A stretch of 64,000 nt of DNA from Adenophora triphylla var. japonica (Eukaryota; Streptophyta; Magnoliopsida; Asterales; Campanulaceae). The stretch spans positions 248,001-312,000 of the forward strand of contig JAFEMH010002574.1 in assembly GCA_022495995.1 (NCBI GenBank), read 5' to 3'. A program made the translations under genes and the position numbers. This document shows positions 47,347 to 57,643 of the stretch, piece after piece (the stretch's first letter is position 1; each line of letters starts with the position of its first letter). The notes beneath the pieces were generated by a model. It was not told the origin of the DNA. It worked only from the letters and a program-made list of their open reading frames with translations, and did no database searches.

Positions 47347-47480
47347 GTTCGACAGAAGGTGGAATGGTGAGGAATGACGTTGCTGAAGCCAGGTTTGGAT
47401 TTTGGGAAAATCAAATCCCCACAACAATCCGCACGGACCACTTTGCAAGGCAAGTGGATCCGTGCGGACCACTTTGCATT
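47312..47480 (-). promoter_or_regulatory. Promoter region of antisense gene A
   Basis: On the minus strand: two dyads, complement of ATCCGCACGGACCACTTTGC (47428-47447) and GGATCCGTGCGGACCACTTTGC (from 47456), then a GA microsatellite (complement of CT at 47312-47344) in the probable 5' UTR, then the ATG at 47249. The dyads are about 180-220 bp before the start. Confidence 0.7.
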
Positions 47481-47940
47481 TCAAGGCAAGATTACCCTTT
47501 TGCCCTTATAATCTTTGCCCCTGGCTGTCCAAAGGCCATTTTCAGCAGATTCAATGCAATTTGGTCCTTCACCCAAAAAAACAAACACTGGCCATCATCG
47601 TAAGCCCAAATGTTGCCCACTAAACGGCAAAATAAACACAAAATGCACAAAATGCCTTCAAGCACAATTCTCAAGGCACAAAACGCCTCCAAAACACAAA
47701 ACACGAAACAAACCACGGCCATCAAAGTAAGTCCGTACAAAAGTACATATCCCCAACAGCCATTTCCCCGGCAGTCATCGTAAGTCCAACCTTTCCCCAG
47801 CGGACAAAACACAAGGCAATCATGCCTCAAAAAAACAAAACACAAGGCAATCACGCCTCTCAAAATCAAGCACAAAGCAAGCACGCCTCACAAAAGGCCT
47901 CGCCAGGTTCATGCTCATGAACCAAAGAACAAACACTTTC

Positions 47941-48140
47941 ATCCTCAGTCAGAGGACAAGTCACATCCTCACGCACGACACAAAATCAGTCAGAGGACAA
48001 GTCACTTCCTCACGCATAACACAAACTCAGTCAGAGGACAAGTCACGTCCTCACGCACGACACAAACTCAGTCAGAGGACAAGTCACATCCTCACTCACG
48101 GCACAACCTCAGTTAGAGGACATAACACGTCCTCATCATC
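47941..48140 (+). repeat. 42-bp tandem repeat, five copies
   Basis: Unit containing TCAGTCAGAGGACAAGTCAC and TCCTCACGCACGACACAAA. Copies differ by a few bases; a sixth lone copy lies near 48540. It is not a CRISPR array, because there are no distinct spacers. Confidence 0.85.
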
Positions 48141-48330
48141 ACCCGTAGCGCGGAAGGCTTTAAATTACTCGGTCTGAAATACCGTATAAACCTCCCAAAT
48201 CATTATCCGTAGCCCGAAAGGCTTTAAATTACTCGGTCCAGAAGACCGTATAAACCTCCCAAATCATTATTCGTAGCCCAGAAGGCTTTAAATTACTCGG
48301 TCCGAAAGACTGCATAAATGTCCCAAACAC
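48141..48330 (+). repeat. 56-bp tandem repeat, about three copies
   Basis: Unit with CGTAGCCCGAAAGGCTTTAA, ATTACTCGGTC and CCGTATAAACCTCCCAAATC. The part CGAAAGGCTTT is followed in each unit by a small dyad GGTC..GACC. Confidence 0.8.
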
Positions 48331-48845
48331 ATCACCTTAGGACACCACCACGTCCTCACAGTCGACCTCAGCAAACACATCACCTCAGGGCACCACCACG
48401 CCCATATACACTCACGATTACACGACCTTCGAACTACGATCAGGCTTGATTCCCACTAAGGATACGTAGGAATCCTACCAAAGGGTCCAGCCAACCGACC
48501 TAAACTCACCCACATGATACTGACACGTCCACACACAGAGTCTCAATCAGAGGATAAGTCACGTCCTTATGCACGATAACACTCACCCCACACACGAACT
48601 ACGATCAGGCTTGGTTCCCGCTAGGGATACGTAGGAATCCTATCAAAGGGTCCAGTCAACCGACCTAAACGGTCACACAGTCGGACACCACCACATCCTC
48701 ACAGCCGACCTTAGTGGTCACATCACAACAGGACACTGCCACGTCCTCACAAACCGGCCTACACGGTCACATCCTCTCCCAGCACGCGATCCAGATCAGG
48801 ACCCATATCTTATCGAAGACCCCACTTCCTCCATAAGTGACATGA
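48331..48845. other. E4 3' non-coding end
   Basis: No gene. A block with CGAACTACGATCAGGCTTG and GATACGTAGGAATCCTA occurs twice (about 48428 and 48596). CACCACGTCCTCACAG units recur. Confidence 0.6.
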
Positions 48846-48857
48846 TCGAGGGGCTTC
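48846..48857 (+). other. E4 polypurine tract
   Basis: TCGAGGGGCTTC directly before the 3' LTR start TGTAAG. Confidence 0.8.
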
Positions 48858-50080
48858 TGTAAGTACCCCAATATAGATCACTCCCCATCCGACACACGAG
48901 AATCATCTCAGACTCACACAAACGTGATCTCGAACACCTGTAGCCTTCAAAAACCCCAAAAAAACACCAACCAAGCCAAGGGGGCTTTATGGGATAAAAA
49001 GTACAAAAGGACTTTTTAGGAATTTTGGAAAATTTGGAAAAGCAGGATTGGTCTGTATGGACCACTTTGCATTTCAGACATAATTATTACAAAATCCTGT
49101 TAAAGTCCACATTATTCCCCTAAATCCAGGAAAACCAAAAAACTTGTAATGGCTGCCAGTGCCATGCGACATAGTTAGCCAGAATCTGTACCCTATAAAT
49201 AGAGGGCTCCCCCCTCATATTTTTAACACTCCTCTCTTCTCTCTCTCTCCCCCCAGCCTTCACGCACCCCTCTAAGACCCTTCGGGGCAATCCCGGTCCC
49301 TTTCAGTTCCCTCCGGGGCATTCTGAGGCCCCTTGTGGTACTCCGAAGCCCTGTCGAGCGCTCTCGAGATGCTCTCGAGCTGCCCAGAGGCACTCCCGAG
49401 GCATCCCAAAGCCCTGCCAATCTATCCTGAAGCCTTGCCGGTCCATCCCGAGGCATTTTGGTCCATCCCGAGTTGTCCTGGCCCATTTCGAGCACAACCA
49501 ACGATCCCAATGCACGCCGAACCTCTGCCTGAGCACAACCGATGATCCCAACGCACGCTGAAACTCTGCCCGAGTACACACCTGACAATCTCGAGGCATG
49601 CCAAATCTCTGTCTGCAGACACCGGTACATCCCGAAGCAATCCCGGTTCGTCCCAAAATACTATTCAACACTCAAACACTATTCCCAAGCGGAAGACAGA
49701 CACGAACCAACATTGGTAAGGCTTCCTTCCCTTACTATTTCAATACATTTCAATACATAGTACACAATGTACACATCATATACAGCATGCATTTTTAAAA
49801 GCACATACACACACACACACAACAGTTAAAGAAAAAGGGGTACCGAAAGACTAATTTTTATGAGGTGACTTGGGTGAGCTCTGTTATTCCCTTCTCGAGG
49901 CGTAACCTGACCTCCGAACTCAAAAATCTCATCACACAATAACAGTTTTTTTAAACTAATCCTTTTTTCAATGTATTGGGCTAAATCAAAACGGTGTGGC
50001 ATGAAAACGCAACGAGACACCTCCTCGACCAACGTGCGAGATGCTGGGGCCCGCGCGTGAGCTGGATCTGGGTAATTTCA
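48858..50080 (+). repeat. E4 3' LTR, 1223 bp
   Basis: It pairs with 19517-20751. The main palindrome has decayed to TGGTCTGTATGGACCA (49049-49064), two CG-to-TG/CA changes as expected from methylated cytosine. TATA CTATAAATAG is kept near 49193. Confidence 0.95.
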
Positions 50081-50085
50081 ATCTC

Positions 50086-51995
50086 TCAAAATCCCTTAAC
50101 TGATTCTTTACCAACTAGTCCCTCTACCAATGTTCCTATTACACCACCTGAACCTGAACCAATTTCCAATATTAATATACCATTTCCTTCACCTCAACCT
50201 AATCTTGATCTTCTATCCATCTCACCATCCCCTAACCAATCCTTACCTCAACCGGTCACACCTCCCTCAACTAATTCTACTCCTCCACTAGAAATCTTAA
50301 GACAAGAATCAATCAGGCAAAATATTCCAAGGGAAGTGAGACCAGCTAGAGGACACCCTATTGAAAATGTGATTGTTGATATCTTTGGTCCCAGAATGAC
50401 TAGAGGCCAAAGGATAAATATGGAATATCAACACAGTCTATTTTCCTTTGCTATGGTCTCAAACACGGAACCAAAGAAGACAGAAAAAGCACTCAATGAT
50501 ACCAGCTAGGTAAAAGCTATGAAAGAAGAACTTAATCAATTTGACAGATGCAAAGTATGAGAATTAGTGCCTCGTCCAAATGATCAGACAGTGATAGGAA
50601 CAAAATGGGTCTTTAGAAATAAATTGAATGAGTCTGGGAAAATAACAAGTAACAAAGCAAGACTTGTAGCAAAAGGGTACAGACAAGAAGAAGGAATTGA
50701 TTATGATGAGACTTTTACTCATGTTGCTAGACTAGAATCCATTAGGTTGTTTCTTGCCTATGCTGCCTACAAAGAGTTTAAATTATATCAAATGGATGTG
50801 AAAAGTGCATTCATCAATGGAGAACTTCAAGAGCTAGTATATGTTGATCAACCTCTGGGGTTTTAAGACTCGAAGAAGCCTAATCATGTCTATAGGTTAA
50901 ACAAATCCTTGTATGGCCTCAAGCAAGCACCAAGAGCATGGTATGAAACTCTCTCCAAATTCTTACTTAGTGAGAATTTCAAAAGAGGTCAAATCGATAC
51001 AACCTTATTCATTGCTAAGCATAATGGTTACTCTTTGTTAGTTCAAATATATGTAGATGATATTATATTTGGGTCTACTAACGAAAACCTATGCAAAAGA
51101 TTTGAGAAACTTATGCAAAGCAAGTTTGAAATTAGCATGATGGGAGAATTAACCTTCTTCCTTGTACTTCAAGTTAAACAAACTCAAGAAGGAATCTTCA
51201 TCAATCAAGCCAAATATACAAATTGTCTTATCAAGAAATATGGCCTTCACTTTGCTCATCCTCAAAGCACTCCAATAGCTACTAATGTACATCTTGATAA
51301 AGATGAGTCTGGTAAAAAAGTAGATATGACACTTTACCGAGGTATGATAGAATCTCGACTTTACTTAACTGCTAGTAGACAGATATCATGTTTGTCGTAT
51401 GTGTGTGTGCTAGGTTTCAAGCTGATCCTAGAGAATATCACCTTCAAGATGTCAAAATAATCATAAGATATCTTGTGGGAACTATTCACTTAGGTTTATG
51501 GTATCCTATAGACTCATCTTTTACACTAATTAGCTATTCAGATGTTGATTTTGCAGCTTGTAGGGTCACAAGGAAAAGTACTAGTGGGACTTATCAACTT
51601 CTAGGTCACCGATTGGTTTCCTGGTCTTGTAAGAAGCAAGCTTCAATTTCCACTTCTACAACTGAGGCTGAGTACATAGCTGCTGGAAGTTGCTGCTCAC
51701 AAATCATTTGGATGAAGCAACAACTGGTGGACTATAAAATTCCAACAGAAGTTTGTCCTATCTATTGTGCAACTCCTCAACCATCTCAGTCTCCAACAAT
51801 CATGTGATGCATTCCAAGATAAAGTACATAGACATCAAATACCACTTCCTCAAGTACCATGTTAAAAAGGGTAATGTTGTTCTTTTAAAAGTTCATACTG
51901 ATTATCAGTTAACTGATATATTAACAAAGCCCTTAGACACTAAACATTTTGAATTCCTTAGAGTTGAACTAGGCATGATTGATATACGTGGATAA
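50086..51995 (+). pseudogene. E2 integrase linker, reverse transcriptase and RNase H
   Basis: It continues the frame cut at 19516: a Pro/Ser-rich linker, the PRMTRGQRINMEYQ segment, then [48 protein letters not shown] (catalytic Asp), SLYGLKQAPRAWYE, IYVDDIIFGST (YVDD), then RNase H (YSDVDFAACRVTRKSTSG, STTEAEYIAAGSCC, TDILTKPLD) ending at 51995. Stops at 50507, 50558 and 50866, and frameshifts near 51420 and 51770. Two of the stops stand where Trp is expected (TGG to TAG and TGA). Confidence 0.92.
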
Positions 51996-52590
51996 ACTGT
52001 GCTAACTTTGCTACTTTTTTAAGCTAAGCTCAATTGATCAAACGGTGGTATTCCCTTTTTACCCTCAACCTATCATTGCTCCTCAACCTTAACTGGTTGC
52101 AACAAGCTCTCAACTGGTCATATCCCTTGATCGATCATAGTCTCAACTGGTCATACCCATTGACCGATCAAGCCTTCAAGCGGCTGCTCTCAACCGGTCA
52201 CTCCATGTTCCACTGGTCAATCAAACGCCTAATCGACAATGAACTGCGGTCGAACCAATTAGTTTTAACCGGGGCGTCTGACACCCTGCTGTCCTTTCAA
52301 GTCTTTTCAGCCGCTTGACTGACTAAACAGTGAGCTGTTTACCAACCTTCATAGGTAGATCAAAATTTTGTTTTGATCAAAAAGATAATCTCTGTATCAT
52401 TCTTAATTATCTAAAAGGTTATCTTTTTGTTCATTATTATGTTTAAAATTTAAATTGTTGCACACACATTCCTAATATTAAGCTTCATATTTACATTAAG
52501 TTCTTGTTTCATTATCCCTATTTATAATCATCAGTTAAAATGTTTTAAACAAAATTTTGCTCTTCCCAATTAAAAACCCCTTCATCTCCT

Positions 52591-52593
<3 letters not shown>
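51996..52593 (+). other. E2 spacer after pol with CAACCGGTC repeats
   Basis: Non-coding. At 52050-52270 TCAACTGGTC/TCAACCGGTC and GACCGATCAA-type sites recur every 20-40 bp. The polypurine tract and LTR are not here because the 3' gene follows. Confidence 0.6.
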
Positions 52594-52640
<47 letters not shown>

Positions 52641-52909
52641 ATATAAGGAAATCAAAAGAAAACTTTTTAGGTTTTCGAAATCCCCATTCTCTTTCAAACT
52701 CTCTAAACCTCTCAAGCTTTCGTCTCTCAACCGGCGGCCAAGATCTTCAACTTCTTCTTCTTAGTTCTTCAAATATTCAAACTTCTCTTCATCTCTCATC
52801 AATCATTCTGGTAACACTTAGAAATATTTCAAAGTGATGAATATTTTTTTGTGTATCTAATAAAATGTTCTAACTTAAAATGTTATGTTTTGATGTTTGA
52901 TGTTTACAG
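52594..52909 (+). promoter_or_regulatory. Promoter, 5' UTR and UTR intron of E2 3' gene
   Basis: A CT microsatellite (about 52594-52637) abuts the TATA box CTATATAAGG (52639-52648). The UTR follows, with a likely intron from GTAACA at 52811 to TTTACAG at 52909, immediately before the ATG. This suggests a separately transcribed gene rather than a part of the gag-pol transcript (inference). Confidence 0.65.
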
Positions 52910-55900
52910 ATGGCTCCCAAACTAACTTCCAAGAAAGACATATATGGATGTTACATTCTATCTTCATTATTCGAGTATGAGCAGGGTAAGCTTTTGAAAG
53001 CTATCCTAATTGGAGCTAGTGTTCTACCATTCCTCTTGCCTGAAGGGTCTGAAGACATTTACTATGAGTTAGTAAATAAGTTATTTGATAATGGGTCTCT
53101 GGATGAGAATGTCAAGGCTGGAGAAGTGCCATCAATTTTGTCAATCGTTGCTGGTGTACCTGTTACCTTCTCCCCAGCCTCTATTGCTGAAGCCTTTCCA
53201 ACCCTAGCCTCAACTAGTCCATCAACTGTTTCAATGAAGAACATGAAGTTGGCATGGGCTCAAATCATAGGAGAAGAGCCTTTCGTAACTGGTGAAGGCA
53301 ACAAGAAGGCTAATCTTGATCCTCTTAATTGTACACTAGCTGAGATAGTTGACCGATGCATTATTTGCCGGTCTGGATCACAATAATCCATTTTGAAGCC
53401 ATGGCTTCCATTCTCCTTTAAAAGGAATTCAATTGGTGTACGTTCATCTACAATATAATTATTATTGCAGTCAAGAAATTTCAAAAGGAGAAGCCTCTTG
53501 CCAGAGCTAACAAAGTAAGGCTATGCCATTATCTTTTGGTTAGCAGAGTGTTGAGGAAGAAACCTGCAATCCTTGCTGCTTCAGCCGGTCAACCCAGCGA
53601 CCCTCAGCCATGGGTGAAAACCTTTGACAAATATGACTGGGAAAGAATTTCTAAAGAGGCAACAACCTCAACAGGTGAAGCCTCAACCGGTGAATCCTCA
53701 ACTACGGCTCAACCGGTTGAGAAGAACAAGAAGGTTTACAAGCCTAAGGTAAAGGAATCTGTTGAGCCTGAGTCCTCTCAACCAGCTCCCAATCTACCAG
53801 TTTAGAGAAAGGCAACCGATCCATCGGTCAGCTCAGCCAAGCCAACATCCTCCCCTCAACCGATTGCTCCTTCTACATCCCCATCATTCAGACCTAAAAA
53901 GACAGATAGAAAACAAGTTGTCCTACCCCAAGTCCAAAAATTTCTAACTCCTTCTACCTCATCCTCCTTGCCAAAATCCAAACCAATCCAAAAATCCACC
54001 TCTCAGCTAGCCAAAGAAAATGCTGAGAGGAGAAAACTGATTGAAGCTGACATTTCCAATTTTATTCCTTTCATCCCTAGTTGTTTTCTCACAATTTCCT
54101 TACTGGTGAGGTCCCCATAATCGATCAAGGCTCAAACCCATCGGTTAGGAAGTGTCAACCGATTAGAAACCATACCTTCCACATCTTCTACAATAACCCT
54201 TAGGTTGTCCAAGATAAGCTTACTCCTTCTTCTAAATGGGTTTATCCAATTGATCATCTACCCCCATTCCTCAGGAAACTTCTCCAATTCCATGAGCTAC
54301 ATAAAGACTCAGTTCCTGATGCTGACTTTGAGAATACTCACGAAGAAAAGGGCATCTACTTCAGCAAATATTGCCAACTGAGTGAGTATGATGCCTCCTT
54401 ATCCAAGCAGGACCTTTTGATGCTCTACAACCGATATTGTGACTTCCTTCCCAATCTTTGGAATGCTATCTACCTTGCCCAAGATCGATTGTGTTAGGAC
54501 ATGATGGTTCATGCAGTGTGGACTGATTTTGCCATGCTATATGAAGTACAAGACACTTTGAAAGAATTCGACCCCTATCAGTTGGGTAGATATGAACATA
54601 TTGATGATCTACTTCCTCTATTTGATTCTGAACCAATCTCTTTGGGTTCACGAAGAAACCAGCTGATCAAAAATGTCATAGATCTGATTGAGAATATGAT
54701 GGAAGTAGATAGAGAGATGCAGGCTATGTGGAATGTAAATCTTGCTGACTTCTTCTCTTTGGTTCACTGCAATAAAAATAAGTAGACTTACAAAACTGAT
54801 GAAGAGATAGAAGAATTTTTAAAGGATGGTGGTGATAATGATGAATATTTTGATGATGTGAGAGATGATAGTGAGAATTCTAGCTACAGTTACTATTCAA
54901 GTGGCCCTAATGAGGAAAAGATGGATTTTGTTACTCCTCAACCGATGGCACCTGTTAAGAGATTAGGAGGAGGCTTAACTGATACATCACCGATTACAAG
55001 TCTAGGAGGAGGAGAAAATATTGTGACTGCTGCCTCACCGGTTGTTCAACCTGTTGAGATGCCCTCAACCGATGCATCTGCTGAACCGGTTGAGGAGGAG
55101 AAGCTTGTTACTGCAGCTGCTGCTGAGGATATTGAGCTACAAACAGCTATTGCCAAGAGCTTGTTTAAAAGTGAATTAGACCTACAATGGTTATCTGCAG
55201 AAGAGTTAGCTACTCAAGCTGCTATTCAAGCAAGCCTTTTGGTCAGTCAAGCAAGTACCCAGAAAGATTTCTCTGTGGACCAGAAAGATTTGATGTCCAC
55301 CAAGAATTACTACACTTCCAGAGCTTCAATTCCCCGATTATCAAACGGGATATTTTTATTTGATATTCATGAGAAGGTGAACAGTCACAGTAGTTTTCAA
55401 CCGATCCCAATGCCTCCTTTCATAGCCGATAAGCTTCAATGCAAAAGGAGGCAGGACAGATTGCAAACATTTATGGATGTGGTTCAGACAATGAAAGTAG
55501 GTGCTCCTCCTACTGATGCTCCTCCTCACCAAACCAGCACCAAGGAACCAGGTGAGACCAGCCTAAGATTTCAAACTCCTAAAATCTTAAGGTTAAAGAA
55601 AAGAGTTGCTCCCCCTAGAAATGCCAAGCTTATTCCAAGCAAGGCTAAGCAATAACTGGTCCTGGATTTCCCAGTCAAACGGTTGCCATATATATCTTCT
55701 CAATAAGGTCGGTCAAGCTGCATAAAGATTGCTGGTCAGGTGGTTCAACGGCTACCTCGACAGGTTAAATCTTCCCTTCAGACTGACAACCTCTTCATCC
55801 GTTATTTGGCTCTCAACAGTTGTATGACCAATGAGTTGGAGTTAAAGATTTTTTCTTGGAGTTTTGAGGTGACTAAAATGGTGGGATTCATGCCTCAAGT

Positions 55901-56060
55901 GCCTCAACTGTTTGTTAGAAGAGAGGATGGGAGTGTGAAGCCACAAAGAAATATTAGATATGCCTCCCAACTAATCTACTTATTGAGGATGGCTCATCTG
56001 ATAAGGTTGAGGCAGCAAGCCATCCCTTTTGCTTCACAGGCTGCTGATATGATTGTCTTG
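52910..56060 (+). pseudogene. E2 3' extra gene, large protein with UIM-like motif
   Basis: First open part MAPKLTSKKDIYGCYILSSL ... DRCIICRSGSQ, 158 codons, faintly like the plant transposon protein family that accompanies some retroelements (weak). After frameshifts, 53536-54119 is a Ser/Thr/Pro-rich linker. One frame 54109-55655 with a few stops (54180s, about 54496, 54783) is a helical domain (YCQLSEYDASLSKQDLLMLY, HAVWTDFAMLYEVQDTLKEF), an acidic stretch (DGGDNDEYFDDVRDDSENS) and at 55126-55170 EDIELQTAIAKSLFKSE, which fits the ubiquitin-interacting motif (acidic-L..A...S...E), with a weaker second copy. The last part, 55740-56060, is cut by E6. Function unknown. Confidence 0.6.
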
Positions 56061-57507
56061 TGATATGACATAATTTATACTATATATTTCCTATGTTTCC
56101 GTCCCTATAATTCTTTATTTTCATGTATTTAGTATAGGTTTGATGTAATTTGAGTGAAATATGTATTGAGAGGATTTAGTGAGATTTTATTATAATCCGA
56201 GGGTTCTTGAGTTGTTTTATTTCATATTCGGATGTAATATTCTCAAGAAGCAAAAGTCAAGCAAAAAGGGGATCAAGATTGTGAAGATGAAGACTGTTTT
56301 GTAGAAATTTGAGTAATCCAGGGACCAAACTGCAATTATGAAAAATTGGGGAGTAAACTAGAAATATAAAGTTCAGGGGCAAAATTGCAAATCTGGAAAT
56401 TTGAGAGACTAAACTACAAAGCTGGAAAGTGTAGTGACCAAAGTGAAAAGATGAAATTTGGATTGACAACAAAGGGCACGAATGGTGCTGAGAATCACGA
56501 GTAGTGCTCTTTCTCAGCACGATTGAATTTATTTGCACGAGTCGTGAAACGAATCCATTCCTCGGTTGACTTTGAAGACTTTCTTTATTTTCCTTTTTCA
56601 ATTCCTGGCATGTTTGGGAAAGCCTTTTCCTATTTATTTATTTTCTTTTTCTTTTCCTTTTATGTTTATGTTTTTAGGGTGGAAGTATATATACTTCCTT
56701 TTAGAAAATATTTGGGGTTCCAACTTTTATTTTTCCTTGGGAGATTTATTATTGTTCATGGAGAACTAAACCTTTTTGCTTTGGATTTAATTATTGGAAC
56801 CGTTCTTGAATTCAATTGAGGTTAATTTCTTTTCATCTATTTTATCCTATTTATATTTTCTTCTGTTCTTGATTGATTGAATTGATTTCTAGGGTTTTAC
56901 AATTAGGCCAATTGTTGAATCTTGGTTATTGATTTATTGCTAGAATCCCCTAAGATTGTGTCAATTTAGGGTTTCACAAGTAGCAACTTTATAGTCCATG
57001 CATGTGTCATGGTGGATTGTGAAGTAGAAGAAAATAAACAATTATCTAATTGAAATAACATTAGAAAGTGTTCTCGATCTTAATCTCTTAAATCGGTAAT
57101 CAATTGGTATTGTAAATCTAGACTGTGTCAGTTAGGTTTAAATATTGATTAGGATTATTAGTGAGTGTGTCACTGCTATTAACTAATATCAAAGAAAGAG
57201 ATAGATGTTGGAATACATCTCGTGATCGAGTGAATAGGGTAAAATTGAAAAGAGTTGATCGATGATATTTGAATGATAGACGGGGAAAATAATTGAACCA
57301 AATTGTTTTTCCTTAATTGTTCACAACCTAGTTTTTATTCCCGTCTTAGGAATTAATCAAAATCAAGCTTAGACCCCCAAACTGGTTTGTGACTATTACT
57401 TAAACAAATAACCGTTCTTCAGTGGATCGACCCTGAACTTGTCCTTGCTGCAGTTTTGTAGCCGAGTCTTGGTAAGTAATTTGTAGGCGTGCGACTTTAG
57501 CCTATCA
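56061..57507 (+). repeat. E6 5' LTR, about 1447 bp
   Basis: It starts TGATATGACATAATTTATAC and ends GCCTATCA, five bases before the primer site. The start resembles that of S1 (TGATAAGTGACT). The second LTR is not in the window, so the left border rests on the break in the E2 gene. Confidence 0.75.
56476..56698 (+). promoter_or_regulatory. E6 LTR dyads and palindromic TATA
   Basis: GCACGAATGGTGC, CACGAGTAGTGC and CACGAGTCGTG (perfect, odd length, near 56536) occur within 75 bp. About 145 bp later the TATA box lies inside the perfect 18-bp palindrome GGAAGTATATATACTTCC (56681-56698). Confidence 0.65.
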
Positions 57508-57512
57508 AATTT

Positions 57513-57530
57513 TGGCGCCGTTGCCGGGGA
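57513..57530 (+). other. E6 primer binding site, tRNA-Asp type
   Basis: TGGCGCCGTTGCCGGGGA, the classic site of Athila and other plant gypsy elements that use tRNA-Asp. Confidence 0.93.
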
Positions 57531-57643
57531 ACGGTGTTTATTTGTTTGCACTCGTATTCTTTTTCTTAATCTATTTCTTTTTCTTTTTCTTGTTTCCTTT
57601 TCATTGAGCTTTATTATTGTCATCTTGTGGCGTGGAACCTTTT

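Larger units (their letters stand above)
19517..50080 (+). mobile_element. E4: Tat-clade Ty3/gypsy element with antisense genes, interrupted by E5
   Basis: LTRs start TGTAAGTACCCCAAT and end GGTAATTTCA. TSD ATCTC is present at 19512-19516 and 50081-50085. Removing E5 leaves about 17 kb, long for a retrotransposon but usual for Tat/Ogre relatives. Order on +: LTR, primer site, leader, shortened gag, protease, RT, RNase H, second archaeal-type RNase H, integrase, then about 7 kb holding two antisense genes and tandem repeats, polypurine tract, LTR. The second RNase H is the hallmark of the Tat clade (family knowledge). Confidence 0.95.
7314..56060 (+). mobile_element. E2: SIRE-like Ty1/copia element, host of the nest
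   Basis: Visible pieces are 7314-10430, 18483-19516 and 50086-56060, separated by E3 and E4. Domain order along + is gag, protease, pre-integrase and integrase, RT, RNase H, then an extra 3' gene. The order gag-PR-INT-RT-RH is that of Ty1/copia. The long gag with coiled coil, the CSRHMTG protease motif and the extra 3' gene point to the SIRE/Maximus lineage. Its LTRs are not in the window: the left side abuts E1 and the right side is cut by E6. The coding frame rejoins when each insert and one TSD copy are removed. Confidence 0.85.

Noticed and set aside
47941..48330. CRISPR-like repeat array
   Set aside because: Units are contiguous with no unique spacers, and the genome is a plant.
56257..56819. 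Frames in the E6 LTR on both strands (114 and 98 codons)
   Set aside because: AT-rich LTR sequence, low-complexity Phe/Tyr-rich translation.
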